NCBI RefSeq assembly: GCF_039523615.1
Contig: NZ_BAAAFQ010000004.1
Span: 1 to 64,000 of the forward strand
From: Psychrosphaera haliotis
GTDB taxonomy: Bacteria; Pseudomonadota; Gammaproteobacteria; Enterobacterales; Alteromonadaceae
Direction: 5' to 3'
DNA: 64,000 bases
The first letter of the stretch is position 1, and each line of letters opens with the position of its first letter. The notes under the pieces were generated by a model. It made no database searches. It was not told the origin of the DNA and worked only from the letters and a program-made list of their open reading frames with translations. The position numbers and the translations under genes are program-made. Positions 24,094 to 32,791 of the stretch are shown here, one piece after another.

Positions 24094-25084
24094 ACAAAAT
24101 ACGTTGGCTATCATTTTTGTTTCACTAATGGGCTTGGCCGTTTTACTATACGCAATTTTAGATGGTTATGACTTAGGTGTTGGCATGTTATTACCGCTGC
24201 ACGATGATAAAAGCGCGGATACTATGATTGCCAGTATCGGGCCATTTTGGGATGCGAATGAAACTTGGCTCGTGTTAGCCGTTGGCTTGTTGCTAATAGC
24301 GTTTCCCGAGGCACATAGTTATATCCTCAAAGAGTTATATATTCCCGCAACATTATTGTTGTTGGGGCTAATTTTACGTGGTGTGGCGTTTGATTTTAGG
24401 GCGAAGGCGAATATTAGTCATAAACCAAGTTGGAATTTCGCTTTTAAGCTCGGCTCTTGGCTAGCTTCGTTTTCTCAAGGTTATATGCTTGGCTCATACG
24501 TAACGGGATTTTCAACGGACACCTTTAGCATTGTATTTGCAATTTTAAGCGGGCTTGGTGTTTGCGCCGCCTATTGTTTTATTGGCGCTACCTGGCTTGT
24601 TATGAAAACGGAGTCGTCTTTACAAGAGTGGTCGATTAGCATCGCAAAAAAGGCACTGGGCATCGCTTTTACCGGCATTCTACTTGTTTCATTAACCAAC
24701 TTAGTATTAAACCCAGAAATTTATGAAAAGTGGTTTACCTGGACAGTAGGTGTGTTTTTATTGCCTATTCCAATTGTGTGCGCCGTGTTATTTGGTTTTT
24801 GCTATAAAGCGCTATCCCAACTTCAAGTAAAACCAGATTTTGGTGCCGGTTACCCGTTTATATTAGCGGCGCTTATTTTTGTTTTAAGTTTTGTTGGCTT
24901 AGGTTACAGCTTTTTCCCATACATTGTTCCTCATCAGATCACCATATGGGAATCCGTGGCCGCCAAAGAGTCACTTAACTTTTTACTTTACGGCGCAGTG
25001 ATTGTTGTTCCTACTATTCTGGCCTATACCGTTTATTCCTATCGAGTATTCTGGGGCAAGGTCCAGGAGTTGCGATACTATTAG
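24086..25084 (+). CDS. cydB: cytochrome bd-type quinol oxidase subunit II
   Basis: 332 residues. AVLLYAILDGYDLGVGMLLPL is the CydB start with its conserved GYDLG; IGPFWDANETWLVL is the heme-region block; eight to nine membrane helices. ATG overlaps cydA by eight bases in the order usual for the operon. Partner of CydA. No CydX-like small gene is seen downstream; a hairpin at 25162 closes the operon. Confidence 0.93.
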   Translation: MFEQNTLAIIFVSLMGLAVLLYAILDGYDLGVGMLLPLHDDKSADTMIASIGPFWDANETWLVLAVGLLLIAFPEAHSYILKELYIPATLLLLGLILRGVAFDFRAKANISHKPSWNFAFKLGSWLASFSQGYMLGSYVTGFSTDTFSIVFAILSGLGVCAAYCFIGATWLVMKTESSLQEWSISIAKKALGIAFTGILLVSLTNLVLNPEIYEKWFTWTVGVFLLPIPIVCAVLFGFCYKALSQLQVKPDFGAGYPFILAALIFVLSFVGLGYSFFPYIVPHQITIWESVAAKESLNFLLYGAVIVVPTILAYTVYSYRVFWGKVQELRYY

Positions 25085-25161
25085 TTACGTGGCGCAGCTC
25101 TCTGCAAGTAAGAGTCTAAAAATTTGAACACTAAAAGTAGAATTTCGAAAAATGAAAGTTA

Positions 25162-25189
25162 AAAGGCAGGCATAGTAATACCTGCCTTT
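25162..25189 (+). terminator. terminator-like hairpin after cydB
   Basis: Stem AAAGGCAGG (25162-25170) with CCTGCCTTT (25181-25189), loop of ten. Following T run is interrupted (GCTTTGTTT), so it is moderately strong. Confidence 0.6.
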
Positions 25190-25253
25190 GCTTTGTTTCT
25201 CATGTTTTACGTATTTGATATAATCTAAAAACGTTCTATTAAGAAACCATCAA

Positions 25254-26081
25254 ATGTATTTACCTAAAAACTGCCGAGTAATAACCGTTGGCGACGGTGA
25301 CTTAAGTTTCTCTCGAGCATTATTGGCTCATGTATCGTCTAATAATCTCATTGCATCAACTTACGACAGTGAATCGGTACTTAGAAGTAAATACAAAAAT
25401 AACGCATTGGATGATTTGTTGAATGCCGGTGTCGCCGTATTCCATGATATTGATATAACTAATTTAGAAAGTGTTAAACAGTTACCTCAAGAACAGGCCG
25501 ACATTGTTATTTTTAATCACCCTCTTGTGCCTACACAAAAAACTTATGCGCAATATCAAAAAGAACGTGATAAAACCGCGAACCTACTTAACCGGAACTT
25601 GTTGTATCACTTTGTAAAACACAGCTTTGATGTTTTGTTATCGAGCAGCGGTGAACGTCTATGTTATATCACCACTAAGTCAGTGAAGCCTTATAGCCAC
25701 TGGCACATTGAGACCAGCTTAACCCCTTTATTTCTAAATTCTTTAGCTACAGGCTCGGGTGATTCCAAAAATAGCGTTGAGTTTTTAGGTAGTGAAGCCT
25801 TTAACGTGTCTCTATTTAAAAACTACTTAATTCGTAATGTAGATAGAGACAAGTGCGTTAAACATGAGGCGAGTGATATTTACGTCTATTCCGACAATAA
25901 CGAGCACAACATTAAATCGAGACTAACGTCATTTCAGTATGACCAAGAAGGCTATTGTTCGCTTTGTAGAAAAGGTCCATTTGCCAACCAAGCAGACTGG
26001 GAACTCCACAAAAACACTCGCATTCACAAAGCTCAATGGCAATATCACTTAGATTGGCAGCAATATAAGAGCCTTCTATAG
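25254..26081 (+). CDS. BMT5-like (DUF2431) methyltransferase with C-terminal C2H2-type zinc finger
   Basis: 275 residues. The N-terminal domain matches the BMT5-like family, named for yeast 25S rRNA U-N3 methyltransferase: CRVITVGDGDLSFSRALLAH is motif I (GDGDxSFS), IASTYDSES-x-LRSKY and LLNAGVAVFHDIDITNL follow, and IVIFNHPLV is the NxPH-like motif IV. Residues ~240-265 are CSLCRKGPFANQADWELH then KNTRIH: Cys-x2-Cys-x13-His-x5-His, a U1/matrin-like zinc finger. Expected to methylate RNA; the target is unknown. Single gene followed by a convergent one. Confidence 0.8.
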   Translation: MYLPKNCRVITVGDGDLSFSRALLAHVSSNNLIASTYDSESVLRSKYKNNALDDLLNAGVAVFHDIDITNLESVKQLPQEQADIVIFNHPLVPTQKTYAQYQKERDKTANLLNRNLLYHFVKHSFDVLLSSSGERLCYITTKSVKPYSHWHIETSLTPLFLNSLATGSGDSKNSVEFLGSEAFNVSLFKNYLIRNVDRDKCVKHEASDIYVYSDNNEHNIKSRLTSFQYDQEGYCSLCRKGPFANQADWELHKNTRIHKAQWQYHLDWQQYKSLL

Positions 26082-26107
26082 GCATTGCCTGCTACATTGC
26101 CTAACAC

Positions 26108-26725
26108 CTAGACTTTTGGCGTTGCGTGTAAAAGCGCTTCTTTTATGCGACGTTCGTGGTTTGCTTGCCATTCATCTAACGACATCTTTTGTTCTGCATC
26201 AGCCTTTTTTTTCGCTTTTTCATAGACCTCTACTGCTGTGTATTGCGGTATAACTGCAATGCCTTCTGAGTCGGCAACTATAATATCGCCGGGGTTTACC
26301 GTGACACCGCCACACACAATAGGTTGGTTTAAAGGCAACTTGGCTTTTTTACTGCCTGGCACAGGGAATACGCCCTTAGCAAATACCGGAAAAGCGTTCT
26401 CTTTAATTTCCTCAACATCACGCACCACACCATCAACCACAAAACCCGTGATACCTCGTTTTTGTGCTACGGCACATACATTCCCACCCGCAACAGCAAA
26501 GTCAGTATCAACACCATCCACAACAATAATCGAGCCTTTTGGAGCTTCATAAATTGCCGCATGCATCATCAAGTGGTCGCCCGCAATTAACTGAACCGTA
26601 AAAGCAGGCCCTGCAATTCTATTGGGGGTTTGCAAAAGAGAATGTATTGAAAAGTTGATAAACTGCGTCCGAGGTAACACATTTGCATAATCTGTTGGTG
26701 ACAATGACTCAAATACCTTTCCCAT
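26108..26725 (-). CDS. RraA-family protein (HMG/CHA aldolase-like)
   Basis: 205 residues. IAGPAFTVQLIAGDHLMMHAAIYEAPKGSIIVVDG and AVAGGNVCAVAQKRGITGFVVDGVVRDVEEI: this has the GG-x-(n)-G-x-(n)-DG-x-x-RD motif of metal-binding aldolase-type RraA homologues. VNPGDIIVADSEGIAVIP is the usual C-terminal block. Compared with true RraA, an RNase E regulator, the C-terminus is extended with a Lys/Glu-rich helix, so a 4-hydroxy-4-methyl-2-oxoglutarate aldolase-like activity is more likely. ATG with AAAGGAGAA upstream. Confidence 0.8.
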   Translation of the reverse strand: MGKVFESLSPTDYANVLPRTQFINFSIHSLLQTPNRIAGPAFTVQLIAGDHLMMHAAIYEAPKGSIIVVDGVDTDFAVAGGNVCAVAQKRGITGFVVDGVVRDVEEIKENAFPVFAKGVFPVPGSKKAKLPLNQPIVCGGVTVNPGDIIVADSEGIAVIPQYTAVEVYEKAKKKADAEQKMSLDEWQANHERRIKEALLHATPKV

Positions 26726-27080
26726 TTTACATTTTCTCCTTTTTGAACGGTGGCTTGCCGTAAACTAGTGACTTAACAATAGTGCTCTAGTTAAGGCGCT
26801 TAATAATTTATAACATCTTTGTGCTTATTTGATAAAGCCGAAGATGAGTGAATTTATGTTTCTTCTAATGAACCACTTTATGTTTCACCTAATAAATCAT
26901 CTAACTTATATATCGTATTTTCTGAAGCATTGTTTTTGTTAAGTACTTTTTAGCAGGTACTTTTATAACTGCTTTAGGTTAAAAGCTTTTGCTAATGTTC
27001 TTTAATTAAAAATTCCTGCTAAACACATTATTGAGCAAACAATCCTTTAATATCGCTCTTCTTCGCTCACTACGCCCTAT
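26726..27080. other. AT-rich intergenic stretch, nothing recognised
   Basis: About 460 bases lie between the RraA-like gene and the SEC-C gene. Apart from the ribosome site of the former and the promoter at 27086-27110, no gene, RNA, repeat or terminator can be recognised; composition is AT-rich with no open frame of useful length. Confidence 0.6.
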
Positions 27081-27085
27081 CACTG

Positions 27086-27110
27086 TGATATAATTTTGTT
27101 AATCAACAAA
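27086..27110 (+). promoter_or_regulatory. extended -10 promoter with palindrome at the start site
   Basis: TGATATAAT (27086-27094) is a perfect extended -10 element. Directly after it TTTGTT (27095-27100) and AACAAA (27105-27110) form an inverted repeat with spacer AATC, where transcription would start, so a regulator could bind there. Likely drives the SEC-C gene 80 bases downstream. Confidence 0.5.
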
Positions 27111-27189
27111 GGCACTGTGCAGCTAAGGTACTAAACTCAATCAGTACCCTACTATGCTTTTCCAACAGAACTCTATTTGGACCCCAAAC

Positions 27190-27528
27190 ATGTCAGACAA
27201 GTTTTTTTTCAAAGGTCGCCAAGACGCACGACAAAACCATATAAAAAGCTACCAACCTAAAGTGTCACAAAAAGCAGGAAGTAAAAAGTATCCTTTGGAA
27301 CTTGTTGTTACTTCGGAAGAAAGAAAAAATGAAATTGAACAACAACTTAGCGAACACGAGTTATTTGCGAATATTGAAGTAAACACTACTGAAAACGCTC
27401 AAGAATCTATAGAGCAGCTCTCTACATTGCTAAATAAAGCCACTACTGTGACTGTTGAGAAAACACCATCTCGTAACGATCCTTGTCTTTGTGGTAGCGG
27501 CAAAAAATACAAAAAATGCTGCGGATAA
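27190..27528 (+). CDS. SEC-C/SWIM metal-binding motif protein (PBPRA1643 family)
   Basis: 112 residues from the ATG giving MSDKFFFKGRQDARQNH, the conserved start of the family; an ATG 12 codons upstream adds unconserved residues. The end SRNDPCLCGSGKKYKKCCG is the SEC-C zinc motif (Cys-x-Cys...Cys-Cys), as in SecA's tail. The middle is a small alpha/beta part (YPLELVVTSEERKNEIEQQLSEHELF). Function unknown; SEC-C motifs often contact ribosome or SecB. Terminator at 27553. Confidence 0.88.
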   Translation: MSDKFFFKGRQDARQNHIKSYQPKVSQKAGSKKYPLELVVTSEERKNEIEQQLSEHELFANIEVNTTENAQESIEQLSTLLNKATTVTVEKTPSRNDPCLCGSGKKYKKCCG

Positions 27529-27552
27529 AGTAAAACATTTCCCTTGGAAGAT

Positions 27553-27582
27553 AAAAGCCCGATCTAGTTGATTGGGCTTTTT
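27553..27582 (+). terminator. rho-independent terminator after the SEC-C gene
   Basis: Stem AAAGCCC with GGGCTTT, loop of 13, followed by TT. Confidence 0.75.
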
Positions 27583-27691
27583 AGGTTTTATAGCACTTCA
27601 ATGCAAGTGTTGGTTAATAGTCCGGTTCGTCATCTTAGATAAAATGTTATTCTACCGACCAATTCAACTTACTCATTTTAAGGCTCTGCAA

Positions 27692-28363
27692 ATGCAACCG
27701 CAATCCGACCCATTCATCGTTCCTGCTTGCTTAGAAGATATTCAGGTTGAATATGAAGATCCTGATTTTATTGTAATTAACAAACCTTCTAAATTGTTGA
27801 GCTTATCGGGTAAACATCCACTGAACAAAGACTCCGTTCACCATCGTATAGTGCAGCAATTCCCAACTGCAACCTTGATTCACCGACTGGATTTTGGCAC
27901 TTCTGGATTGATGTTACTGGCGTTAAACAAAGATACTAACAAGCAGCTTTGTGATCAGTTTGCAGCGAGGAGTGTGAAAAAAGAATACCAGGCAATACTG
28001 GATGGGCAATTGGCCAAAACTCAAGGTGAGATTAACTTTCCGTTGATTAAAGATGCTGATGGGTTTCCGTTACAAAAGATCTGTTACGAGACTGGAAAGC
28101 CGGCCACCAGCCGTTACGAAGTACTGAGTTATAATTCAAATAACAACACGTCGCATGTGAAATTTGAGCCTATAACCGGTCGGACGCACCAATTACGATT
28201 GCATAGTATGGCCATTGGGCACCCTATTATTGGCTGTGATCTTTATGATTTAGAAGATTCTTATTTTAAGGCTGAGCGACTCATGCTGCATGCCACATAC
28301 TTGTCGTTTTCTCACCCTAAGTCGAATGAGCCCCTGCACTTCTATTCAGCTAGCCCATTCTGA
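27692..28363 (+). CDS. RluA-family pseudouridine synthase
   Basis: 223 residues from the ATG at 27692 with AAGG upstream; earlier starts would overlap the previous terminator. IQVEYEDPDFIVINKPSKLLSLSG opens the catalytic domain; LIHRLDFGTSGLMLLAL has the family HRLD motif with the catalytic Asp; KKEYQAILDG, and FEPITGRTHQLRLHSMAIGHPIIGCDLY complete the signature. No S4 domain, so it resembles RluA/TruC rather than RluC/D. Modifies uridines in rRNA or tRNA; which site is unknown. Confidence 0.88.
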   Translation: MQPQSDPFIVPACLEDIQVEYEDPDFIVINKPSKLLSLSGKHPLNKDSVHHRIVQQFPTATLIHRLDFGTSGLMLLALNKDTNKQLCDQFAARSVKKEYQAILDGQLAKTQGEINFPLIKDADGFPLQKICYETGKPATSRYEVLSYNSNNNTSHVKFEPITGRTHQLRLHSMAIGHPIIGCDLYDLEDSYFKAERLMLHATYLSFSHPKSNEPLHFYSASPF

Positions 28364-28466
28364 GATTGTGTCGATTTTCTTAAATACACTAATTAAATGT
28401 TCTTTTTGCATCTGTTTTTGAATAGCGAGGTATCTAACAATAAAATAACGAATAAGAACAGGCAAT

Positions 28467-29981
28467 ATGACCCTTTTTAAAACAGCAATAAAATCCGTGA
28501 TAGTCTGCTTTGCTTTAATACCTTTGACAGCATTAGCCTCAAACTATGACTTTAGTTTTTTAACTCAAAATATAGAGAAAACAAAAAAAATTGCCGGCAT
28601 TCCCTCTGGTACTTCAATTATCGCAGTTAAAGGAGACCAAATAGTTTTTCAAGCTCATATAGGGTTTGCTGATATTGCCAATCAAATAAAAGTAACCAAA
28701 AACACGCCTTATTATATTGCTTCAGTTACCAAACCTTTTATGGCCCTCAATGTACTTCTTGATATGGAAAACAACCGACTTCCGTCGAACTTACAGCTTT
28801 CAACTATGTTACCAGAGCTAGATGTCAAAGGCTTAAATGAACAAATGGTTGGGATTAAACAATTATTATCTCACACTAGCGCAATTGATAATTACCCTTT
28901 GGTATTGGCAAGTGCGTATAGCGGTCTACATGATGAAAAAAGCCTTATCTCCTTAGCTAATAATTACTCAATAAAAGAGCCTCACGATTTAGGCACTTTT
29001 AAATACACCAATGTTGGTTACAATCTTTATAGTATTTTTGCTGATCAATACTTTGACGATAATTGGCAAACTCGATTAAGAACACAATTGTTTGAACCTT
29101 TATCCATGACAAGCACCTCTGCAACCCGAACCTTCTATGATGAGCAAAAGCTAAAGGTTGCTAAACCTTACTCTTTAATGGTCTCGTCTCTTCCAAATGC
29201 ACTGCCTCTAGAAAAACAGGATGCCACAATGCACTCAGCTGGTGGTATGTATTCAAGTGCCAGTGACCTCGCTAAGTTTCTAATTGCACAGTTAAACCAA
29301 GGTAAAGTAGATGGTGTACAGGTGTTTCCAGCAAATGTAATTACCAAATCTCACCAACAACAAGTTACTACTAATGCCAACTATATGGATTTTCAACGTG
29401 ATGGGTATGCATGGGGTTGGTATACAGGAATTTATAAAGGCGAGAATATGTTGCATCATTTTGGTGGATTCTCTGGAACCCATGCTCACTTGTCCTTTAT
29501 GCCTAAAAGTAAACTAGGATTGGTGGTTATCAACAATGAAGATTTTTTAAGCTCAAAACTAACCGCTGTTATTGCAGACTTTATTTATGGCAAGTTACTC
29601 AACGAAAATGATATAGAAAACCAAGTAGCCAAGCGCTTTGAATCTCTTAATTCTAAGCTAGTTAATATTGAAAACATGCTGACAAAGCAACAGCAAAAAA
29701 TAGCTGAACGGAAAATGAATTTGTCGCTTCAAATCGGCGCTTACCAGGGGCAATATCGACATCCCGATTTAGGTACTATGGTGTTATCTATTTCGCAAGA
29801 TAATGAACTCAAAGTTAACTGGGGCCAAATGAATAGTACTGTTTCCGGCTTTAACAAACTTGACGTAATTCGAGTTACTCTTAAACCAACAAACGGTGAA
29901 ATAATTATGTTTGAAGTTAAAGAAAGAGTAATATCACTTACTTATCAGGGGATTAAGTTTAGTCGCCAATACAAGGATTAA
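28467..29981 (+). CDS. exported serine hydrolase, beta-lactamase/class C-like
   Basis: 504 residues. Signal peptide MTLFKTAIKSVIVCFALIPLTALA. SVTKPFMALN has the S-x-x-K nucleophile motif near 90, YTNVGYNLYS the Y-x-N motif near 185, and HHFGGFSGTHA the H-x-G motif near 330, all in order. A 120-residue C-terminal beta domain follows (GAYQGQYRHPDLGTMVLSI), as in many penicillin-binding-like esterases. Acts in the periplasm. Likely a peptidase or esterase, not a true beta-lactamase. Confidence 0.88.
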   Translation: MTLFKTAIKSVIVCFALIPLTALASNYDFSFLTQNIEKTKKIAGIPSGTSIIAVKGDQIVFQAHIGFADIANQIKVTKNTPYYIASVTKPFMALNVLLDMENNRLPSNLQLSTMLPELDVKGLNEQMVGIKQLLSHTSAIDNYPLVLASAYSGLHDEKSLISLANNYSIKEPHDLGTFKYTNVGYNLYSIFADQYFDDNWQTRLRTQLFEPLSMTSTSATRTFYDEQKLKVAKPYSLMVSSLPNALPLEKQDATMHSAGGMYSSASDLAKFLIAQLNQGKVDGVQVFPANVITKSHQQQVTTNANYMDFQRDGYAWGWYTGIYKGENMLHHFGGFSGTHAHLSFMPKSKLGLVVINNEDFLSSKLTAVIADFIYGKLLNENDIENQVAKRFESLNSKLVNIENMLTKQQQKIAERKMNLSLQIGAYQGQYRHPDLGTMVLSISQDNELKVNWGQMNSTVSGFNKLDVIRVTLKPTNGEIIMFEVKERVISLTYQGIKFSRQYKD

Positions 29982-30043
29982 TACAATATTAATGCTTTAA
30001 TCTTAAAAAACGTCCTTTTTACTTTTACAGAGAGAGAAACAAA

Positions 30044-30394
30044 GTGTCAGAAATATGGATCCCTATTTCAATAATGATCTCATTCACCATATTAATTGGT
30101 TTAACCATTTTTTTAGGTAGTAAAAACAAGAAAGAAGTCCAACTGACGTTACGTCATATGATTGATAAAGGTGAGCCTGTTACACCTGAACTATTAAGTA
30201 AAATCGGCGCGATAAAGCCAACAAAGGCACTAGACTTTCGTAGAGGAATCGTTCTAATCAGTATTGGAATCGCTTGTTTGTTATCTGGAAATCTACTGGC
30301 GCAAATCAAGCTTGCATTCGCTATTGCTGTTTTTCCAATATTCATTGGTATTGCCTTTCTTTTAACATGGAAGCTAAACCAATATGACGACTAA
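30044..30394 (+). CDS. membrane protein, DUF6249-like, first gene of an ECF sigma trio
   Basis: 116 residues. Three hydrophobic segments: ISIMISFTILIGLTIFLG at the start, IVLISIGIACLLSGNLL and FAIAVFPIFIGIAFLLTW; between them a helix QLTLRHMIDKGEPVTPELLSKIG, the conserved feature of DUF6249. GTG start chosen by position. It overlaps the sigma factor gene by one base (TAATG), hence cotranslated with it. Confidence 0.72.
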   Translation: MSEIWIPISIMISFTILIGLTIFLGSKNKKEVQLTLRHMIDKGEPVTPELLSKIGAIKPTKALDFRRGIVLISIGIACLLSGNLLAQIKLAFAIAVFPIFIGIAFLLTWKLNQYDD

Positions 30395-30930
30395 TGATTG
30401 ACGATAAAACGCTGATCGCTCGCGTTTTGACTGAAGACGATCACCATGCTTTTGCAACTTTAGTAAAAAAATATCAGAACCCAATTCGTCAGTTTGTTCG
30501 CAGGTTAAGTGGCGGCCATCACGATTTAGCAGAAGATGTTGCTCAAGAAACATTTTTACGTATTTATAAAAAGTTAAACACGTTTTCTGGTCAATCTAGT
30601 TTCAGTACATGGGCTCATAAAATAGCTTACAACTGCTTTTTAAAGCACAAACAAAAGGCTCACTTTCAAAATGAAGTACAAGCCTTTGAGCTAAGCGACT
30701 TTAAAGATACTGACAGCTCAGTAGAAAAGGACATTTTAATAGAACAGCTAATGAATAATTTAATTTTAAGTGAAAAAACGTGTTTAACACTATCGATTAG
30801 TGCAGGAATGAGTCACCAGGAAATATGTGAAGTAACGTCTATTCCATTGGGCACAGTAAAATCTCATATAAACCGCGGTAAACAAAAGTTAATAGACATT
30901 ATTGCGTTAAGTAAGGCAGATAAACAATGA
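30394..30930 (+). CDS. ECF-type sigma-70 factor
   Basis: 178 residues. Region 2: FATLVKKYQNPIRQFVRRLSGGHHDLAEDVAQETFLRIYKKLNTFSGQSSFSTWAHKIAYNCFLKHKQK, with the DLAEDVAQETFLR and FSTWAHKIAYN blocks for -10 recognition and core binding. Region 4: LTLSISAGMSHQEICEVTSIPLGTVKSHINRGKQKL, a helix-turn-helix for -35 recognition. Directs RNA polymerase to a small regulon, not visible here. Lies between two membrane protein genes with which it overlaps at both ends. Confidence 0.92.
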   Translation: MIDDKTLIARVLTEDDHHAFATLVKKYQNPIRQFVRRLSGGHHDLAEDVAQETFLRIYKKLNTFSGQSSFSTWAHKIAYNCFLKHKQKAHFQNEVQAFELSDFKDTDSSVEKDILIEQLMNNLILSEKTCLTLSISAGMSHQEICEVTSIPLGTVKSHINRGKQKLIDIIALSKADKQ

Positions 30931-31208
30931 GTAAAGAAGACGACTTTTTAATAGCTGCTCTACAATATCACGAAGAAATTGACGGCGAAGAGTTTACAGA
31001 TCAAGTCCTTAAAAAAGTAAGTAACAGACTACAGCTAAAGTTAATACTTTTGTTTGTATCGCTTGCTTTGGCGGCATTGTTATCAATGTTCGTATTCAAT
31101 TTCGAATTCAAATTTGATTTAACTGATAAGCAAGCTTTATGGTTTTTGTCTGGCTCGCTTAGCTTGATATTAGGTGCCGGACTTTGGTCAGCTAAGGAAA
31201 GTTTTTAG
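30927..31208 (+). CDS. small two-helix membrane protein, likely regulator of the ECF sigma
   Basis: 93 residues. Cytoplasmic N-terminus of about 35 residues (SKEDDFLIAALQYHEEIDGEEFTDQVLKKVSNRL), then LKLILLFVSLALAALLSMFVF and ALWFLSGSLSLILGAGLW as membrane helices. ATGA overlap with the sigma gene. Position, small soluble N-terminus and membrane anchoring fit an anti-sigma role, but no zinc (HxxxCxxC) motif is present, so this is inference. Confidence 0.65.
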   Translation: MSKEDDFLIAALQYHEEIDGEEFTDQVLKKVSNRLQLKLILLFVSLALAALLSMFVFNFEFKFDLTDKQALWFLSGSLSLILGAGLWSAKESF

Positions 31209-31355
31209 AGGCTTTATATTATTTAACTTCTAACGACAACTATTGAAAAGCTCAAGTTAAGACGACTGTCGTATTTGGAATTTAACAAAATAAGTAGTCT
31301 AATTGTTGTAGCTAGATAGCTCTCTTTATTTGTTTTAGCTGATAATTTTTCACCA

Positions 31356-32489
31356 TTAAGCAAGCAAGTTTTCAAGCTCTTGCTTTTGTTTAGGATCAAG
31401 CTTATTAAGCGTTTTTAGTGCTTCACTTAAAGCCGCTTTCGCTTTATTTGCTAGTTTAAAATGCAAATAAGACTTAATTAATGCTTTATGAGCGTTAAAA
31501 GATTGAGAGTAGGTATCCCGATTCCATTTAAATAGTGCTAACGCGTCTTCCTTTCTATTTAAGTATTGTAACCACTGTCCATAGCCATTAGCCCTATCTT
31601 CTGGGATAACCATTGGTTGATTAATTAACTCAGATCGTGCCGTGAAAATAGATTGTAAATCAGCCAATGTTTGTGGGGTTTTAGGGATCGCCCAATTGGG
31701 GAACAAGTGTTTAATGCCGTAATACTGGCCCAGTAATGTAGTAGAGTCGTGACTTTCGTCATCAAAATTTTTAATAGACACATTGAGATTAGGGTTTGGG
31801 TATTTTTTTATTAATTCGCCAAATTTTTGAAACGGTGTTGTCATCGTTGGCTCTTCGTCAGCGATAGAGATAAACAAGCGACCAGCAAGCTCTTGGCCTT
31901 TCATCGCCTCTTCAGCAAGTCCCAGTAATTCGTTATTATTCCAATACAAAGATGGACTTATCGCTATTACTCCATTGAATAAATTCGGCCGTTTGACGAG
32001 CGCATTAATTGCAAATTGACCACCATGCGATGTGCCAGACAATGCTTGATACTCTAGCGTACGATAATGCGCTTTAATGAAAGGAATGACTTCTTTTTCG
32101 ACAAATGAAAGGAAAAGATCTGCACCAGAAAGAGATTCTAAGTCCGAATTCTCTTTGTTCGCTAGTGTTAGCTCCTTACCGCGTTTATGGCTTGGGTTTA
32201 CTATACCAACAACAATCATGCTAGGTGCTTGATCGAATTTTGCCAAAAAATCCAAAGTGCCTGAGGTATGCCCTCCTTGAATGTCACCGTCTGTAATATA
32301 CATAACAGGATAGCTCTCAGTGTCATTTTTGTATGTTGCAGGCAGGTACACAACTAATTTGCGTTTCTCATCTAAAATCTGGCTATCTAAAACAACTTCT
32401 TCAACTTCACCAATGTGATCAGACGCAAAAGCGTTAATGTGAATAGAACAAATCAGCATAAAAATTAGATTCACTGCTATTTTCTTCAT
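31356..32489 (-). CDS. exported esterase (Fes/EsteraseD-like alpha/beta hydrolase)
   Basis: 377 residues. Signal peptide MKKIAVNLIFMLICSIHINAFA. LPATYKNDTESYPVMYITDGDIQGG and MIVVGIVNP precede the nucleophile elbow ALSGTSHGGQFAI (G-x-S-x-G, Ser near 153); ISPSLYWNN is typical of the putative esterase family PF00756; DDESHDSTTLLG carries the catalytic His near 245. The last 90 residues are helical, repeat-like (ALALFKWNRDTYSQSFNAHKALIKSYLHF), as in TPR-bearing members. Substrate unknown. Confidence 0.85.
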   Translation of the reverse strand: MKKIAVNLIFMLICSIHINAFASDHIGEVEEVVLDSQILDEKRKLVVYLPATYKNDTESYPVMYITDGDIQGGHTSGTLDFLAKFDQAPSMIVVGIVNPSHKRGKELTLANKENSDLESLSGADLFLSFVEKEVIPFIKAHYRTLEYQALSGTSHGGQFAINALVKRPNLFNGVIAISPSLYWNNNELLGLAEEAMKGQELAGRLFISIADEEPTMTTPFQKFGELIKKYPNPNLNVSIKNFDDESHDSTTLLGQYYGIKHLFPNWAIPKTPQTLADLQSIFTARSELINQPMVIPEDRANGYGQWLQYLNRKEDALALFKWNRDTYSQSFNAHKALIKSYLHFKLANKAKAALSEALKTLNKLDPKQKQELENLLA

Positions 32490-32791
32490 TATTGTCCTTT
32501 TTAATATTTCATTGAAGTCACTAAAAAGTGATTAAGCATGATGTACACTTTATAGAACTAACTTTCATTACCTAAACGTATCAGTGATTTCCTTTGATAG
32601 CATAAAATTAAACTACCACAAACTTCTTTTACTTCAAATTGTTACTAGCATATACGAAAAAACGCACGCTATTTGTATTCGAAATTGCCAACCGATAATG
32701 AAACAACTATATTGTCAAATTGCAACCTGAACAAATATAATCGTTGGCTCCGGATAAAACTGAGCTTTGTCATGACATACAAGGAAGAGCC

